From contig JAPMAC010000207.1 in assembly GCA_028671895.1 (NCBI GenBank), forward strand, positions 1,798,001 to 1,862,000: a DNA stretch of 64,000 nt, in the 5' to 3' direction. The notes beneath the pieces are model-generated. The model made no database searches and was not told where the DNA came from. It saw only the letters and a list, made by a program, of their open reading frames with translations. The stretch is from Oenanthe sinensis. Its lineage: Eukaryota; Streptophyta; Magnoliopsida; Apiales; Apiaceae. Shown here piece after piece: positions 34,263-46,038 of the stretch. The first letter of the stretch is position 1. Every line of letters starts with the position of its first letter. Position numbers and translations under genes: made by a program.

Positions 34263-34800
34263 TTCTTGAAGGGTCTTCAATAAAATATTAAATCAAAGGG
34301 CCTTCAATAATATTTTTAGCATGAAGGCTCTTCAATAAAATTTAACCCATGAAGACACTTCAATAAAAAATTTATCCCATGAATGACCTTCAATAAAATT
34401 TCATCCCATGAAGACTCTTTAATAAAATTTTACCCATCGAGGGTCTTCGATGAAATTTTCTCATATAAGATATTTCAATAAAAAAATTTACCTTTGAAAA
34501 TAAAATTTTATCCATCAAGGATCTTTAATAAAATTTTATCATATAAGATATTTCAATAAAAAATTTACCCTTGAAAGCCTTCAACAAAATTTTACCCACG
34601 AAGGGCCTTCAACAAAACTTTAACTCTCGAAGTCTTCAACAAAACTTTAACCCTCGAAAGGCATTCGATAAAATTTTACCCTCCAAAAGGTCTTCAATAA
34701 AATTTTACCAAATGAGAGATTTTAATAAAAAATTTACCCTTCAACAAAAGTTTAACCCTTGAAGGGGCTTCAATAAAATTTAACTAAATAAAATTAAACT
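34263..34800. repeat. Array 2 of the ~28-bp repeat
   Basis: About fifteen copies of the same unit as in array 1 (CTTCAATAAAATTT, AACCCATGAAGG). The array is separated from array 1 by the unrelated block. The 63-codon frame at 34571-34762, repeating FNKILP/QQNFN, is only a translation of the repeat. Confidence 0.83.
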
Positions 34801-34872
34801 CATGAAGTTCTTCCCTTCTTTCACAGTGGGGGATTGGCCTTGGCGTCGACTCCCAATGGTATTGTTGGAAGA

Positions 34873-34932
34873 AACCTCCGTTTCTGTAACCTCCGTTCAT
34901 ACAACCTCCGTTTCTATAACCTCCATTTATTA
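34873..34932. repeat. Four tandem copies of a 15-bp unit
   Basis: AACCTCCGTTTCTGT is repeated four times with one to four changes per copy and an exact 15-bp period. Confidence 0.85.
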
Positions 34933-35229
34933 TGAGCATATGCTCTATTATAAACATCATCCCTATCCCTCACAATTTCACTACTAGGCCTCTAGTTATC
35001 ATGCTGAATAGAAATTTCTATCATCAAAATTATTCATATTCCCCATATTCCTCCGTTTCTTCTTGTAAAAATAAATATGTGCAACAATACAAAAAACAAA
35101 AAAATATATCAAGAATGTTTGATTGTACATGTAAGGCGTGTCTTAATAGAATTGAGATATGAGGTATGACTTCTATTAGCTCAACTGTCCAGGCCTTTTT
35201 GGGATTCTCCACTCGAAAATAAAATATTG

Positions 35230-35860
35230 GACCATCTCCAAGTTATAGGAATTTTTGTTATCTTTGCATGGCCTGTAAAATCATCCAATTATGACATCTA
35301 AAACTCAAGTTACAACTGAAACAGTGATTGCTACGCAAACTCTCCCAGAAATCCAAATTTTCATCTGATTTAAGCCAAAATAATCTCAATTCTTTCCTCC
35401 ATCTAATGATCTTCAGATATTTGTCTTCATGTGATTTTCATATATTTTTCTTCATGTGATTTTCTACCTGCAAAAACCCAATCAACAACAGAAAATATTA
35501 AAACGTTAGGTTTTACCTGTTGGGCGCGACTTGAGAGATAATTATTCCCTTAAGTGCAAGACTCCTTCTCCATATTCTTGCACCTTAACTTGCTCCTGCT
35601 CTATTTTTAACCATAACCTCCTTCCCATATATGGATTTCGTCTGAATGTTTTAAACCAATTGCCAACAGGTTTTCTAAATCGAGTAGAATTATTTGATGA
35701 AAATTTGCAGTTGTCTTGTCTCTCCAGTTTCGGGCTTATCCCAGATGAATTCTTGTTATTTTACCACCTCTGAATTAAAGAGAATTCAATAAGCTTCGAG
35801 TGGGCTATAAAATCGTCCAAATCCGACTTCTAAAACTCAAGATATGACCCAAATAGTGTA
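35230..35860 (+). repeat. Two diverged copies of a ~100-bp module (third copy inverted at 48770-48870)
   Basis: The blocks TAAAATCATCCAATTATGAC..CTAAAACTCAAG (about 35275) and TAAAATCGTCCAAATCCGAC..CTAAAACTCAAG (about 35805) are paralogous. The second, with its ACCACCTCTGAATTAAAG and AAGCTTCG parts, matches the reverse complement of 48770-48870. This is part of an unidentified dispersed repeat. Confidence 0.6.
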
Positions 35861-36127
35861 GTTAGCGCATATAGCACAATACATACGATTTTGACCCCAA
35901 AATTGATTACCCATCAGCCATTAAGCCATACTTGAGATCATATCCTTCAAACCATAATGAGAACCTTGAATTTCAACAACCCCTACGAAGTTTATTCAAT
36001 ATCTTTCCCTTCGATGTCTCCCATGGCCGCCTTTAATGTCCACCATGACAATCTTTAAAACCCTAAATTTGATGTAACATCTTTAGTCCAAAGATGTGGA
36101 TTTCCCCTCTTTCTAAATCCAATTTAT

Positions 36128-36906
36128 TGATGGAGGAATTTGGTAATAACAAAATTTGAGGTCCATCGCTATAATCAAGACCTAGGGTGGTGTTTTTTAC
36201 CTGAAAAGTTGTCGGAGTGTGGTGATTGTTGAATATTGGGGGCTGAGATTGTTAGAGTTTTTAGTTGGTGGGGGCTCTCAACTTCTAATCCCTAACAATG
36301 TTCCTACGTACCCCTATTTACAAGGGATCAAGCCCACGTAGTTTTTGCTGAAGTAGAAGCCCGTTAGGAAAAGACCACCTTATCCACCCCCTTATACAAC
36401 CCCTTATTCAACCCTGATTCGATAATCGAAACCTAGTTGAAAGAGGTCTCTACATTGAGGCTTGTTTGGAAAATCCAAAGCCTAGTATAAGGCTCAAGGA
36501 CTTCATGAATCCGACGTTGACCAGGAAACCATGGGCTCTAGTCGGTCCACTACAGTTATTTTCTGAATACCTTGACTGGAGGCTAGCACTAGATCTAACT
36601 CGAATGTTAGACGCGCCCTAAGCCCCCAGATGAGGACAAACTGTCTGAGTACAGGGAAAGGGTCTTCCAAGCAGAGGTCAGCTGCATCCGAAAGCTCCCC
36701 GCCGAGGACAACTCGTGGAGTATAGAGCAATGGTCTTCATTAATTAACTCTAGAAGTCCTTAAATAATCAACCCTGGAGGGCCTTCGATAATTAATCCCG
36801 AAGGGCCATCCATAACAACAACAATTATCCACCCAAAAAACTATAATTTCAGCCCAATAAATATTGGCCCATCAAAAATAACACATACTAAAATTTGGGT
36901 ATAACA
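36128..36906 (-). repeat. Right long direct repeat (probable 5' LTR)
   Basis: It begins TGATGGAGGAATTTGGTAAT and ends GGGTATAACA. It is collinear with 29102-29879 with scattered substitutions and small indels, so the two copies are not recent. Confidence 0.8.
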
Positions 36907-37576
36907 CTTTGAATAAATTAAGGGAAGGTAAAAAAATTCAATATAATGTTCCCCCACCAGAATTAGGCCACATGGGTGCCTAGAAAAATGTGCTAACCTT
37001 GTTTAGTAAATTATTTAAGCTAATAAGCACGTAACAGAACGATCCGTTGATAAATATGACATTTTTTGAAATATGCTCCAAAAATTATGAAACTTTGGGA
37101 ACCATCTGGGAATAATCCCAATAGGTCATGGTAAAAATCCTAATCAAATTGGAGTTGACCTTCATTGAGTTTTAATACACCGAACAATCAATTACGTATC
37201 GATATTACAGTTCAAAAATAAAAGTCACCCAAAAATTATGAAAACAATCTTAAATTTTATTTTCAATATTCTAGTGACATTCCCCAAGTTTCAATTCATT
37301 TGGACATGTATAACTATTTCTTTGAGAAAAAGATCGTTTTGATGTCACTGTAGTCTGAAACAATAAACGATAGCCATTTGCCGGAACTTGTCGACATTTA
37401 GACTAAATTTTTAACTGAAAATATATTCAAATAAAATATTCCTAAAATAATAATGACCATGAAGTCCAAGGAATATTTTATTTGAATTAAAATATAAATT
37501 ATCCAAATAAATAGGACAATTAAGGGCTTCTGGTGTATTTTATATCTAGGCAGGACTTTGTTGAAAATAAATTGAA
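36907..37576. other. Spacer between two retroelements
   Basis: AT-rich, no gene recognised. Long-repeat relics are likely but no ends were found. The sequence continues at 48021 once the Gypsy element is removed. Confidence 0.45.
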
Positions 37577-37581
37577 CAAAT

Positions 37582-38240
37582 TGATATGGGCTAAAAGTAA
37601 GCCCTAAAGACACAATTAATATAGCATTAATTAGACCTAGTATGGTCCAAAGGCTTGGTCCCTTGAATCGAACTAGGAAAATAAATCATAGGACTAAATG
37701 GATTTGTAATCCAATGATCAACTGGTTTCGTAAGTCCAGCCCACAAGCTCTGTAGAAACCTTAGGCCCATTAAGCCTTTGTTATTAATTAATTTCATAAT
37801 TAATTAATAAAGGCTCAGTAAGGGCCCAAGAAGCCTGTTGAAAATCCTCATCCTAGAAGGATCTAGAAACCCTAACAAGAGAAGAGTCCAACTACATGGA
37901 AACTACTCCAAGGAGTAGCCCCAAGATACCTCAATCAACAAGGAAACATATTCCTACATGGAAACCACTTCTATCACAAGAAGGATCCAGAATCCTTCTA
38001 GGAAGTTCCTTACCCATCAAGGTTCCTAAACCTACTCTAATTCTTAGACTCTCTACGTCTATATAAAGGGTCTAACCCATCATTCTTAGAACTACGTCTG
38101 GCTTGATTTTCATACGCATTGAGATACATAGGTATCTTATGAGGGCAGAACTAAGCTACGAAACACAAGCGCAGCCATTAAAGCTCGATAAGCTCTGACA
38201 CACATCACAATTAATACACCCTAGTTTTTAATCCATAACA
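37582..38240 (+). repeat. 5' LTR of the Gypsy element
   Basis: It starts TGATATGGGCTAAAAGTAAG and ends AATCCATAACA (659 bp). A TATATAAAGGG box at 38060-38070 fits a promoter. It differs from the 3' LTR by many substitutions and an 18-bp net length difference around 37690-37730. Confidence 0.93.
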
Positions 38241-38241
38241 T

Positions 38242-38259
38242 TTGGCGCCGTCTATGGGA
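38242..38259 (+). other. Primer-binding site of the Gypsy element
   Basis: TTGGCGCCGTCTATGGGA follows the 5' LTR by one base. TGGCGCC-type sites are usual in Tat and Athila Gypsy elements. Confidence 0.8.
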
Positions 38260-38273
38260 AGACAACATCAACC

Positions 38274-39793
38274 ATGGCAAGAACACGAAGAGCTGACGGA
38301 GACACCGTCCCTATCACAAGAGACCCGACCACTGTGATACCTCCTGATGAAACTCAAACCTCCGAGGTCCCCGTTACCACCACTACTCCTGCTGGAACAC
38401 AAGGTCCTAGAACTCAAAGGCTTGGCTCATTCAGTGAAATCGTCCATTCTACCCATCCTGAGGAAATCATCCATGGATCCAACCCTCTATCCCAGGTAAC
38501 TAAAACTCCTTTTATTGCTACCGCTCCTCCTCATGCACAAATTTTTACTATTGTTATACCTAGCAGCGATATTGCCCAACCTAGGCTTGGACTCTCCCAA
38601 ACTTATCCCACTCCATATATCAGAGGGTTGGAACCACAAAATTATGGGCGTAGAGAAGGGGTCCGTGATTTCTCAAGACCATACTCGACTGATGATGAAA
38701 GCTCTGAAGGCATCGACGTTAATCCTAGAAGGAAAAGGCCTGGCAAGGAACCCGTAGGAAGCTAACGTTCACAGTCCCATAGGACACTAGAACAGAAAAT
38801 TGCTTCCTATGAGGCTGAACACAAAGAGCTAAAGAAAAGCTTAGATCTGCAGGACACAAGGCCATCCCCGAGCCGTGAAGTCCCTGACATCATAGAACTA
38901 GATGGAACCCCTCGAGGGAGAAGAATGGAAACTGCAATGGCTGATCCCACTGAGTTGCTACCACTCAGAGATCCTGATGATCTGACACCACCATTTACCG
39001 AAGCGATCATGAGCGCTCACATCTCAAGAAAGTTCAAGATGCCCACCATCAAGATTTATGATGGAGCGTGTGATCCTGCGAATCATGTAAGAACTTTTTT
39101 GACTGCTTTGTTATTACAACCTATCAATGATGTTGTTAAGTGCAGGGCTTTTCCTCAAACCCTGGGGGCATGGCTCAACGTTGGTATAGTCGGTTACCTC
39201 CCAACTTTATTGGGTCCTTCAAAGAACTCAGCAAGGCCTTCATAAGCCAGTTTATAAGCGGAAGAGTGCACGAAAAAAGCTCAGCTTCACTCATGAATCT
39301 AGAGCAGGGAAAGAATGAATCCTTAAAGGACTATTTGAACCATTTCACTAAGTAAGCGTTGAAAGTCCCGGACTTGGACGAAAAAGTGGCTATGATAGCC
39401 TTACAACAGGGGACGATTGATCCTTATTTCAAGAGATCTTTGGCTAAACATCCGCCCGAGAACATGATTCTTCTCCAAGACAGAGCAGGGAAATATATTA
39501 AGGCGGAAGAAAGTATGAAGAAAACCACTATATCAGTAGCGACACAGGGGAATAATAATAAGAAGAGAAAAGGTGATCAAGAGTATGATGCCCGAGACAA
39601 GTATTCCAAGACGGATAAGGATACAGAATCCTCCCCTAAGAAAAATAATTTGGGGCAAAAGTTTGCCGAGTACGCAAGGCTGAATACGACTCGAAGCCAA
39701 ATCCTAATGGATATTGAAAGGGATCGAGACCTGAGATGGCCTAAACCCCTGAAGTCTGAACCTGAGAATAGAAACAAAAGTGCATTTTGTTGA
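38274..39793 (+). pseudogene. Gypsy gag, broken
   Basis: The ATG at 38274 opens a Thr/Pro-rich N-terminal part (163 codons to a TAA at 38763). The gag core follows in shifted frames: FKMPTIKIYDGACDPANHVRTF (about 39035), FSSNPGGMAQRWYSRLPPNFIGSF (about 39145) and an IDPYFKRSLAKHPPENM region (about 39415). A CHxxxGHD-like knuckle remnant appears just after 39790 (FHRDTGHD). Stops and two frame changes are evident. Confidence 0.87.
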
Positions 39794-39978
39794 TTTCATA
39801 GGGATACCGGACATGACAGGATGACTGCAGACAATTGAAGGATGAAATCGAATTCCTTATAAGAAGAGGAAAACTTTCTAAGTACACTAAAGATGGAAAC
39901 CATGATAGGTGCGATGATAACAGAAAAAATAACGATAGTTGGGATAGGAATCCCTAGCCTAGAGGACCAGTTACTAAT

Positions 39979-41711
39979 ATGATTTTCAGAGGACCCACAA
40001 CTGCAGGGAATTCAAGAAATTCATGGAAATCATACGCAAGAGAATTTATGCAAGTCGTAGGTGAAGCACCTAAACGTGCTAGAACGGAGATGGTCATATC
40101 CTTTAATGACTCAGACTTGGAAGGGATAAAATTTTCCCACGATGATCCTCTTGTCATAGCCCCTTTGATAAGAAATTCAGAAGTAAAGAGAGTCCTGGTG
40201 GACAATGGAGCATCAGTTGATATCTTATTCTATGATGCATTTGTGAAGATGGGGTATAATAATTCCCAACTAACCCATTCAGACGTTCCAATCTATGGTT
40301 TTAGTATAGTGGAATCAAAAGTGGAAGGAACCATTCAACTACCCATGACAATGGGAAGAGAACCTAGAGAGGTCACTCAGATGCTAACCTTTCTGGTGAT
40401 CAAAGCATCTTCTACATAGAACACCATTCTTGGAAGAACAGGTTTACATGCTTTCAAGGACGTTGCTAAGTTAATCACTCATAAGCTTAACGTGGATCCA
40501 CGACGGAAAATGATAAAGCAAAAGAAGAGAAATTTCACTCCAGAAATGCAAGAAGCCATAAAGCAAGAGGTGGAAAAGCTCTTAGAGGCTGGATTCATCA
40601 AGGAAATTCAATTTCCCGAATGGCTTGCTAACCCTGTAATGGTCAGAAAATCCAATGGAAAGTGGAGGATGTGCGTGGACTTTACTGATTTAAATGATGC
40701 ATGTCTGAAGGATTGTTTCCCTCTTCCAAAGATCGATGCACTATATGCCATAGCAGGACATGAGATGTTAAGGTTCATGGATGGATTTAGTCGATACAAT
40801 CAAATCAGGATGCATGAGGATGACATTGCCAAGGTATCTTTCATTACTGACCTTGGTGTATTTTGTTATCTTGTTATGGCTTTGGGTTATAGAATGCAGG
40901 AGCCACCTATCAAAGGCTAGTAAACAAAATATTCAAGCATCTCATCGGAAAAACCATGGAGGTCTACGTTGATGACATGCTAGTCAAAAGCCTCGATAAG
41001 GCCGGCCATATTCAACACCTAAAAGAGGCTTTCGAAGTGTTGAGGCACCACAAAATGATGCTAAACCCTGCAAAATACGCCTTTGGCGTAGGGTCTGGGA
41101 AATTCTTAGGAATGATGGTCTCTAAAAGGGGGATTGAGGCCAATCCTGGCAAAATTAAGGTTATACTCGACATGGAACCCCCAAAGACAATAAGGGATGT
41201 CCACAAATTGACAGGAAGAGTTGCGACCCTAGGAAGGTTTGTTTCGAAGTCTAGAGATAAATGTCTACCCTTCTTCAAAATGTTGAAGAAAGTAAAGGAT
41301 TTCATGTGGACAGAAGAAATTCAGGCAGCATTCGACGAACTGAAGAAATATATGATTGAAGCTCCGTTGTTGGCCAAGCCAAGTCCCAATGACATGTTAT
41401 ACCTATATTTGGCCGTATCCGATAAGGCCCTAAGTGATGTCCTTATAAAAGAAGAAGAAAAGATTCAAAAGATAGTTTATTATGTGAGCAAGGTCTTGCA
41501 TGGAGTGGAACTTAACTACTCAAAGATTGAGAAGTTTGTGCTGGCCTTGGTAATGGCCTCAAGAAAATTACGGCCTTACTTTCAAGCACACAAAATCGAG
41601 GTATTAACTGATCAACCTTTGAGAAACATCATACATAGCCCCAAGGCAAGTGAAAGGGTGATTAAATGGGCCATAGAGCTGAGAGAATTCGACATCAAGT
41701 ATAAGCCTTGA
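39979..41711 (+). pseudogene. Gypsy protease, reverse transcriptase and first RNase H, broken
   Basis: The protease active-site block is VLVDNGASVDILFYDAF near 40192-40245 (DNG for the usual DTG/DSG). The reverse transcriptase starts near 40492, with NGKWRMCVDFTDLNDAC at about 40655 and the catalytic YVDDMLVKS at 40962-40988. A frame change near 40900 separates the two halves. The connection and RNase H region runs to 41711, with LYLAVSDKALSDVLIKEE near 41400. It corresponds to the canonical Gypsy RNase H. Confidence 0.9.
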
Positions 41712-41814
41712 ACGGCCATTAAGGCTCAAGCTCTTGCTGACGTCGTGGTTGAATGTACCATCAACAAACAAGAAGTCAGGGGGTAGGATAGTGAGGAGGC
41801 AACTCCTAAGAATA

Positions 41815-42262
41815 TTCGGTGCTCAATTTTGATGGGGTGTCAAAAAAAAATCTAGTGGAGCCGGCTTGGTGCTGCAATGTCCTGAGGGATTCATCATTGA
41901 GTATGCAATTAAGCTTGATTTTCCAACAACCAATAATGAAGCCGAATATGAAGCTCTGATAGCAGGTCTGGGTTTGGCCAAGACACTAAATGCCAAATAC
42001 CACAAAGTCTGCGGAGACTCGAAGCTGGTAATATCCCAAGTAAATGGGGAGTTTGAAGCAAGAAAAGAAATCATGGTTATATACTTTCGACTAGTAAAAG
42101 CTATAATGACCCAGTTTGAAGAATGTCAGATGGAATATGTTCCTAGAGAAGATAACGTAAAGGCTGATGCCCTCTCAAAGTTTGCTCCATTGGAAGTGGA
42201 TGAACATATGGGAAGTGTCTACTTTCAAGTCTTGAAGACTCTTAGCATCAATGCAAGCTGGT
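41815..42262 (+). pseudogene. Second (archaeal-type) RNase H domain of the Gypsy element
   Basis: This block follows the first RNase H. It has the typical order FDG near the start, then TTNNEAEYEALIAGL (about 41930), GDSKLVISQVNGEFEARK (about 42012) and VPREDNVKADALSKFA (about 42140). The acidic residues expected at Asp, Glu, Asp and a late Asp are visible. This extra domain is a marker of the Tat lineage. Confidence 0.87.
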
Positions 42263-42322
42263 AGCCCCAATAAACTCTGGCAGTTGCTGGATAGACCCGA
42301 TTAAAGCCCACCTTCAATCTGG

Positions 42323-43518
42323 ATGGACGTCTGCAAATGTCATGGAAGCCAGAAACTTACTGTGAGGGCATTAAGGCACACTCTTATTGATGAAATTCTC
42401 TATAAGAAATCTTTTGTTATTCTATACTTAAAATGCCTAAGGCCAGATAAAGCCTATGAGGCTTTAAACGAAGTACACGAAGGAATTTGTGGCCAACACT
42501 TGGGGGGCAGATCTTTGGCTCACAAAATCACCCGTCTGGGCTTTTACTGTCCTGACTTGTTAAAAGATTCGAAAGAGTATGTGAGAAGGTGTGACAAGTG
42601 CCAAAGGCATGCACCAATCATCAGGCAACCTCCTGAGATGTTAACGTCCATCAATTCCCCCATCCCCTTTGCAATGTGGGAATGGACATCCTAGGACCTT
42701 TCCCAATGGCTAGCGGGCAAAGAAAATTCCTAATCGTTGCAATTGATTAGTTCATTAAATGGATTGAGGCTAAACCACTAGCCAAGATAACCACAAAACA
42801 AGTAGCTCAATTTTTCTGGGAAAACATCATATGTAGGTACGGAATATCACGAATCCTGGTAATGGACAATGGCATGCAGTTTAACAATGGAGAATTCAAG
42901 GAGTATTGCAAGGATAATGACATCAATCTACGTTTCACATCCGTTACACATCCACAAGTAAACGGTCAGGATGAGGTAGTCAATCGAATCATCCTTGATG
43001 GACTCAAGAAAAGGATCGAGCATTCTGCTAGCACATGGGTGGATGAACTCTGGCCTATACTCTGGGCATACAGAACCACTAATAAAATCACTACTGGTGC
43101 AACTCCATTCTTCCTAGCTTATGGAGCCGAGGTAGTGGTCCCAGTCGAAATATCCCATGTATCCCCGATAATCAAGGCCTTTGAGTATGAGGAAAATGAC
43201 GAAGGGATGAAACTTGCATTAGACTTTATTGACGAAGTTAGAGACAGGGCTCATGCAAAGATCATTGAATACCAAAAGAAGTCGTCTTTCTATTACAACC
43301 TGAGGGTTAAAGAAAGGTTTTTCAGACAAGGGGACTTGGTCTTCAGAAAGGCTGAAGCTTCCGGAGTAGGCCCCAAAGACAAGCTGGCCCCCAACTAGGA
43401 AGGGCCCTACAAGATAAAACAAGTTAAGGGAGGAGGATCATATATCCTTGAAACCCTAGAAGATGTTGAGGTGCCAAGGACTTGGCATGCCTCAAACCTA
43501 AAGGTTTATTATGCTTAG
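42323..43518 (+). pseudogene. Gypsy integrase, broken
   Basis: The zinc-binding part reads H...H...C-X2-C around 42480-42610 (ending CDKCQRHAP). The core is shifted and stopped around 42690-42860, including a TAG at about 42748-42750, and resumes at 42862 with DNGMQFNNGEFKEYC, where the second catalytic Asp lies. The C-terminal part ends near TWHASNLKVYYA at 43518. Two further stops, including one at 43396-43398, lie in the C-terminal part. Confidence 0.9.
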
Positions 43519-43795
43519 AGGATTCAACTATGAGTTCTTGTATTTAATAGGAACTAAGTAGAAATAAAGTTCGATGAAACCATTAGGATGTAAGAGCTTT
43601 TCGCTCCAAACAGGATTTCCGTTAAGGGATGTGCCCACTTTAGCCTTGAAGGCATTATTAATAAAAGTTTTCAGTCTTGTGGCATTTTCAAAAACATGTG
43701 TGTTTAGCCTAGATTGGAAATCTTTGTTAAGTTCCTTTATGATAAAGGAATAAGATCGATCCTGGATAGGCACTTTAATATTTATTCCCATTTAT

Positions 43796-43960
43796 TCTTT
43801 TATGCTCGAAAAGTGTATTTTATCAAATATGTTAAGGCAAGAAAAAGAACAAAATTTAACCCAGTTGGCACTCTGAGTAATGTCTAGTCTTATTTGTTCT
43901 TTTATGCTCGAAAAGTATATTTCATCAAATATGCTAAGGCACGAAAAAGAAAAGAACAAA
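43796..43960. repeat. Tandem duplication, period about 102 bp
   Basis: TCTTTTATGCTCGAAAAGT and ATCAAATATG..AAGGCA.GAAAAAGA occur twice, at about 43797 and 43899, just after the end of pol. Confidence 0.7.
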
Positions 43961-44053
43961 AAATAAGGAACTTTTCATAAATAAAGAGTCTTTGAGTTAC
44001 ATAAGCTAAAAACGTAAAGGAAATACAAGAAATACAGGGAAAAACGAAAGAAA

Positions 44054-45917
44054 CTAATGGAGGTCTTCGATATCGTCATCATCCCCCTCCCATGTCTTCT
44101 CTTCTCTTTCTACCTCCTTCCGAGCATTCTCCTCAACTTCAAGAGTAGAATCGAAGACCCGATCATACTCGTACAGGGTCTCACCACCCGACAAGTCTCC
44201 CGAACCTGTCCCTGCAACGGTAGAAGTCAAGACCAATGGTTGACCCATAGGACAAGGGAAGTCGGCCGGATAAAAAAGGCCGAGGTGCTTGGCCAAGACG
44301 GCATCGAGGCACTTTTCCCAAGCCTGAGCACAAGTCGCTGGAAAAACCATGTCATCATGCTTATCAATAAAAGCATAGAAATTTTCCGACTCCATGTACT
44401 CGTCAATCACGGCCTTCTTCCCGGCTCTTAGCTCTTGCAGCTCTGCATGGGCCGCCACTAGTACTTGCTCATTCTTGAGCAGCTTCTTTTCAAGGACGGT
44501 CACCTTTGACTCTGTTTTGGCCTTGCCCTTCCTTTGGGCCTTTTTAGAAAAACGCCACATCTTGGCTTGATGGGCCATGGTCTGGAAGTAAGTGTTGACT
44601 TGTTCAAAAATCACAACACAGTGAGAAACTAGGAAAATCGAAAAGCAACCAAGTATAAAAAGATGGGAAACAAATGGGCCTTACCATGGCAACAACTTGG
44701 GCCCCCAAAGTCTCTGCCTCTTCTATGTCCGTTTTCAGGATAATCTTGGCCTTATCGACCGGAGGAATAGAATTCTGCGACTATTCGACGGAGTTCAGGG
44801 TACTCCCGACGACGGTGTCTTGTGGCCTTAAGCCCCAACTAGGCCTCCAAGCCGCAGTCTCTGGGTTCTCCTCTTCATCAACCCGAGGCCTCTTTCCTTA
44901 GGCTTTGTCACAAAGTTGAAGGAACCCAGAAAGATTGGGCTCCTTAATTGGGCCTTCGAGAGCCTCGCGGGCCTTCCTCATCTTGTGGGTTTCTTGATCA
45001 CCCACGCCCAGATGAAAGTTAATGTTTTCCGCAGCTGCAAAACAAACAAGAAAATAAACAACTGGACTCAGAAAAGTCGGAAAGAAACGATTAGTCAAGA
45101 AAGAAAAATACTGTTATCAGAAACATTTGAAAGGCCCATAGCCTTCAAAGAAAACTCCTCCAAAATCTTCTTGTGATGGGTCGAGCCCTTATCCTGGCCC
45201 AAGTCAGCAACGATAAGTTTTTCTTTGGGAGTTAGTTGGATCAAGCCTGCATTCCCATCCTTGACTTTGCAAAATTTGGGCCTAAAAAGGGTTCCCCAGT
45301 CTCCTCCTTCCCATTCCAAATACAAAAAGTTCCTCCACCAATCTATGTTGTTGTCGGGCAAAGATTTGTTGCAAAAGATTGTGCTCACCCCTTGCCTGTG
45401 GCTTATATAGATCCAGCCCAATATATTTGATGGGCTATTTTTAAACTGAAAAATACTTCTAAAAATAGCTACGGAAAGGAGATAATTTTTCCTAAGGCAT
45501 AAAACAATAAAACAAAGGAGAGTCTGCCACGAGTTTGGGCTCAATTGACATGGATTTATCCTAACCTTAGCTAGCAACCTAACGGAAAATTCATGAAAAG
45601 GGAATCTAAGCCCACCTAGAAGGGTGACTCCAACCTATTGGGCCTCCAAAGATAGGCCCGATCTCTGAGCTCGGCCAAAACAAACTTATACCCAGCGGGA
45701 GTTTGTACAACTTTGTAAATTTATTACAATAAATCTGATTAGTGAAGGAGCTAGTAAACCTAGATGCATCTAATTCGGCCAGGGTAGGAAACTCATCACC
45801 CATGGTTTGCAGAAGATCAGAAAGTGAAGAAAAAGTAGAGTTCACGGTAACAATGTTACCTCTTTTTGCCGCCCTGGCAAGAAGTTTTTGTTGAACATCA
45901 TCCTGGGAATCCGCCAT
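44054..45917 (-). CDS. Antisense ORF of the Gypsy element, apparently spliced or broken
   Basis: On the minus strand, opposite to pol, several open pieces of one protein are arranged in order. The start is MADSQDDVQQKLLARAAKRG (45917-45606). A central domain with WWRNFLYLEWEGGDWGTLFR lies at 45577-45095. A piece AAENINFHLGVGDQETHKMR follows at 45030-44898, after a typical TTTTGCAG acceptor. A C-terminal coiled coil with an acidic end (DDDDIEDLH) covers 44614-44054. Intron-like gaps (about 45031-45110 and 44580-44700) have possible GT-AG borders, but at least two stops also occur (about 44896 and 44780). Antisense ORFs are known in Tat elements; their role is not established. Confidence 0.62.
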
Positions 45918-46038
45918 GAATTTTCAAAAGATGAACGCTTGAAACTTGGAACAGATGAAGGTTGATCGGAAAAGATCGTCGGGAATCGCCTTTACCAAGG
46001 AACTCTAGAGAGAAGTTTTTGAGAGAAATTTGCTAAGA

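Larger units (their letters stand above)
29102..36906 (-). mobile_element. Candidate large non-autonomous LTR element
   Basis: Two similar direct repeats (29102-29879 and 36128-36906; 778 and 779 bp), each TG...CA on the plus strand, bound a 6.2-kb interior with no recognisable retroviral protein. On the minus strand a CTATAAATAG box lies in the left repeat (about 29287-29296). A G-rich purine tract abuts the left repeat at about 29880-29897. This supports minus-strand orientation, with 36128-36906 as the 5' LTR. The interior holds ~28-bp repeat arrays and an unrelated block. No target duplication (TGTGT left, CTTTG right) and no clear primer site were found, so a large segmental direct repeat is the alternative. 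Confidence 0.62.

Noticed and set aside
43528..43791. Minus-strand 87-codon frame after the Gypsy pol
   Set aside because: It lies outside the antisense gene, shows no family features, and covers non-coding 3' sequence of the element.
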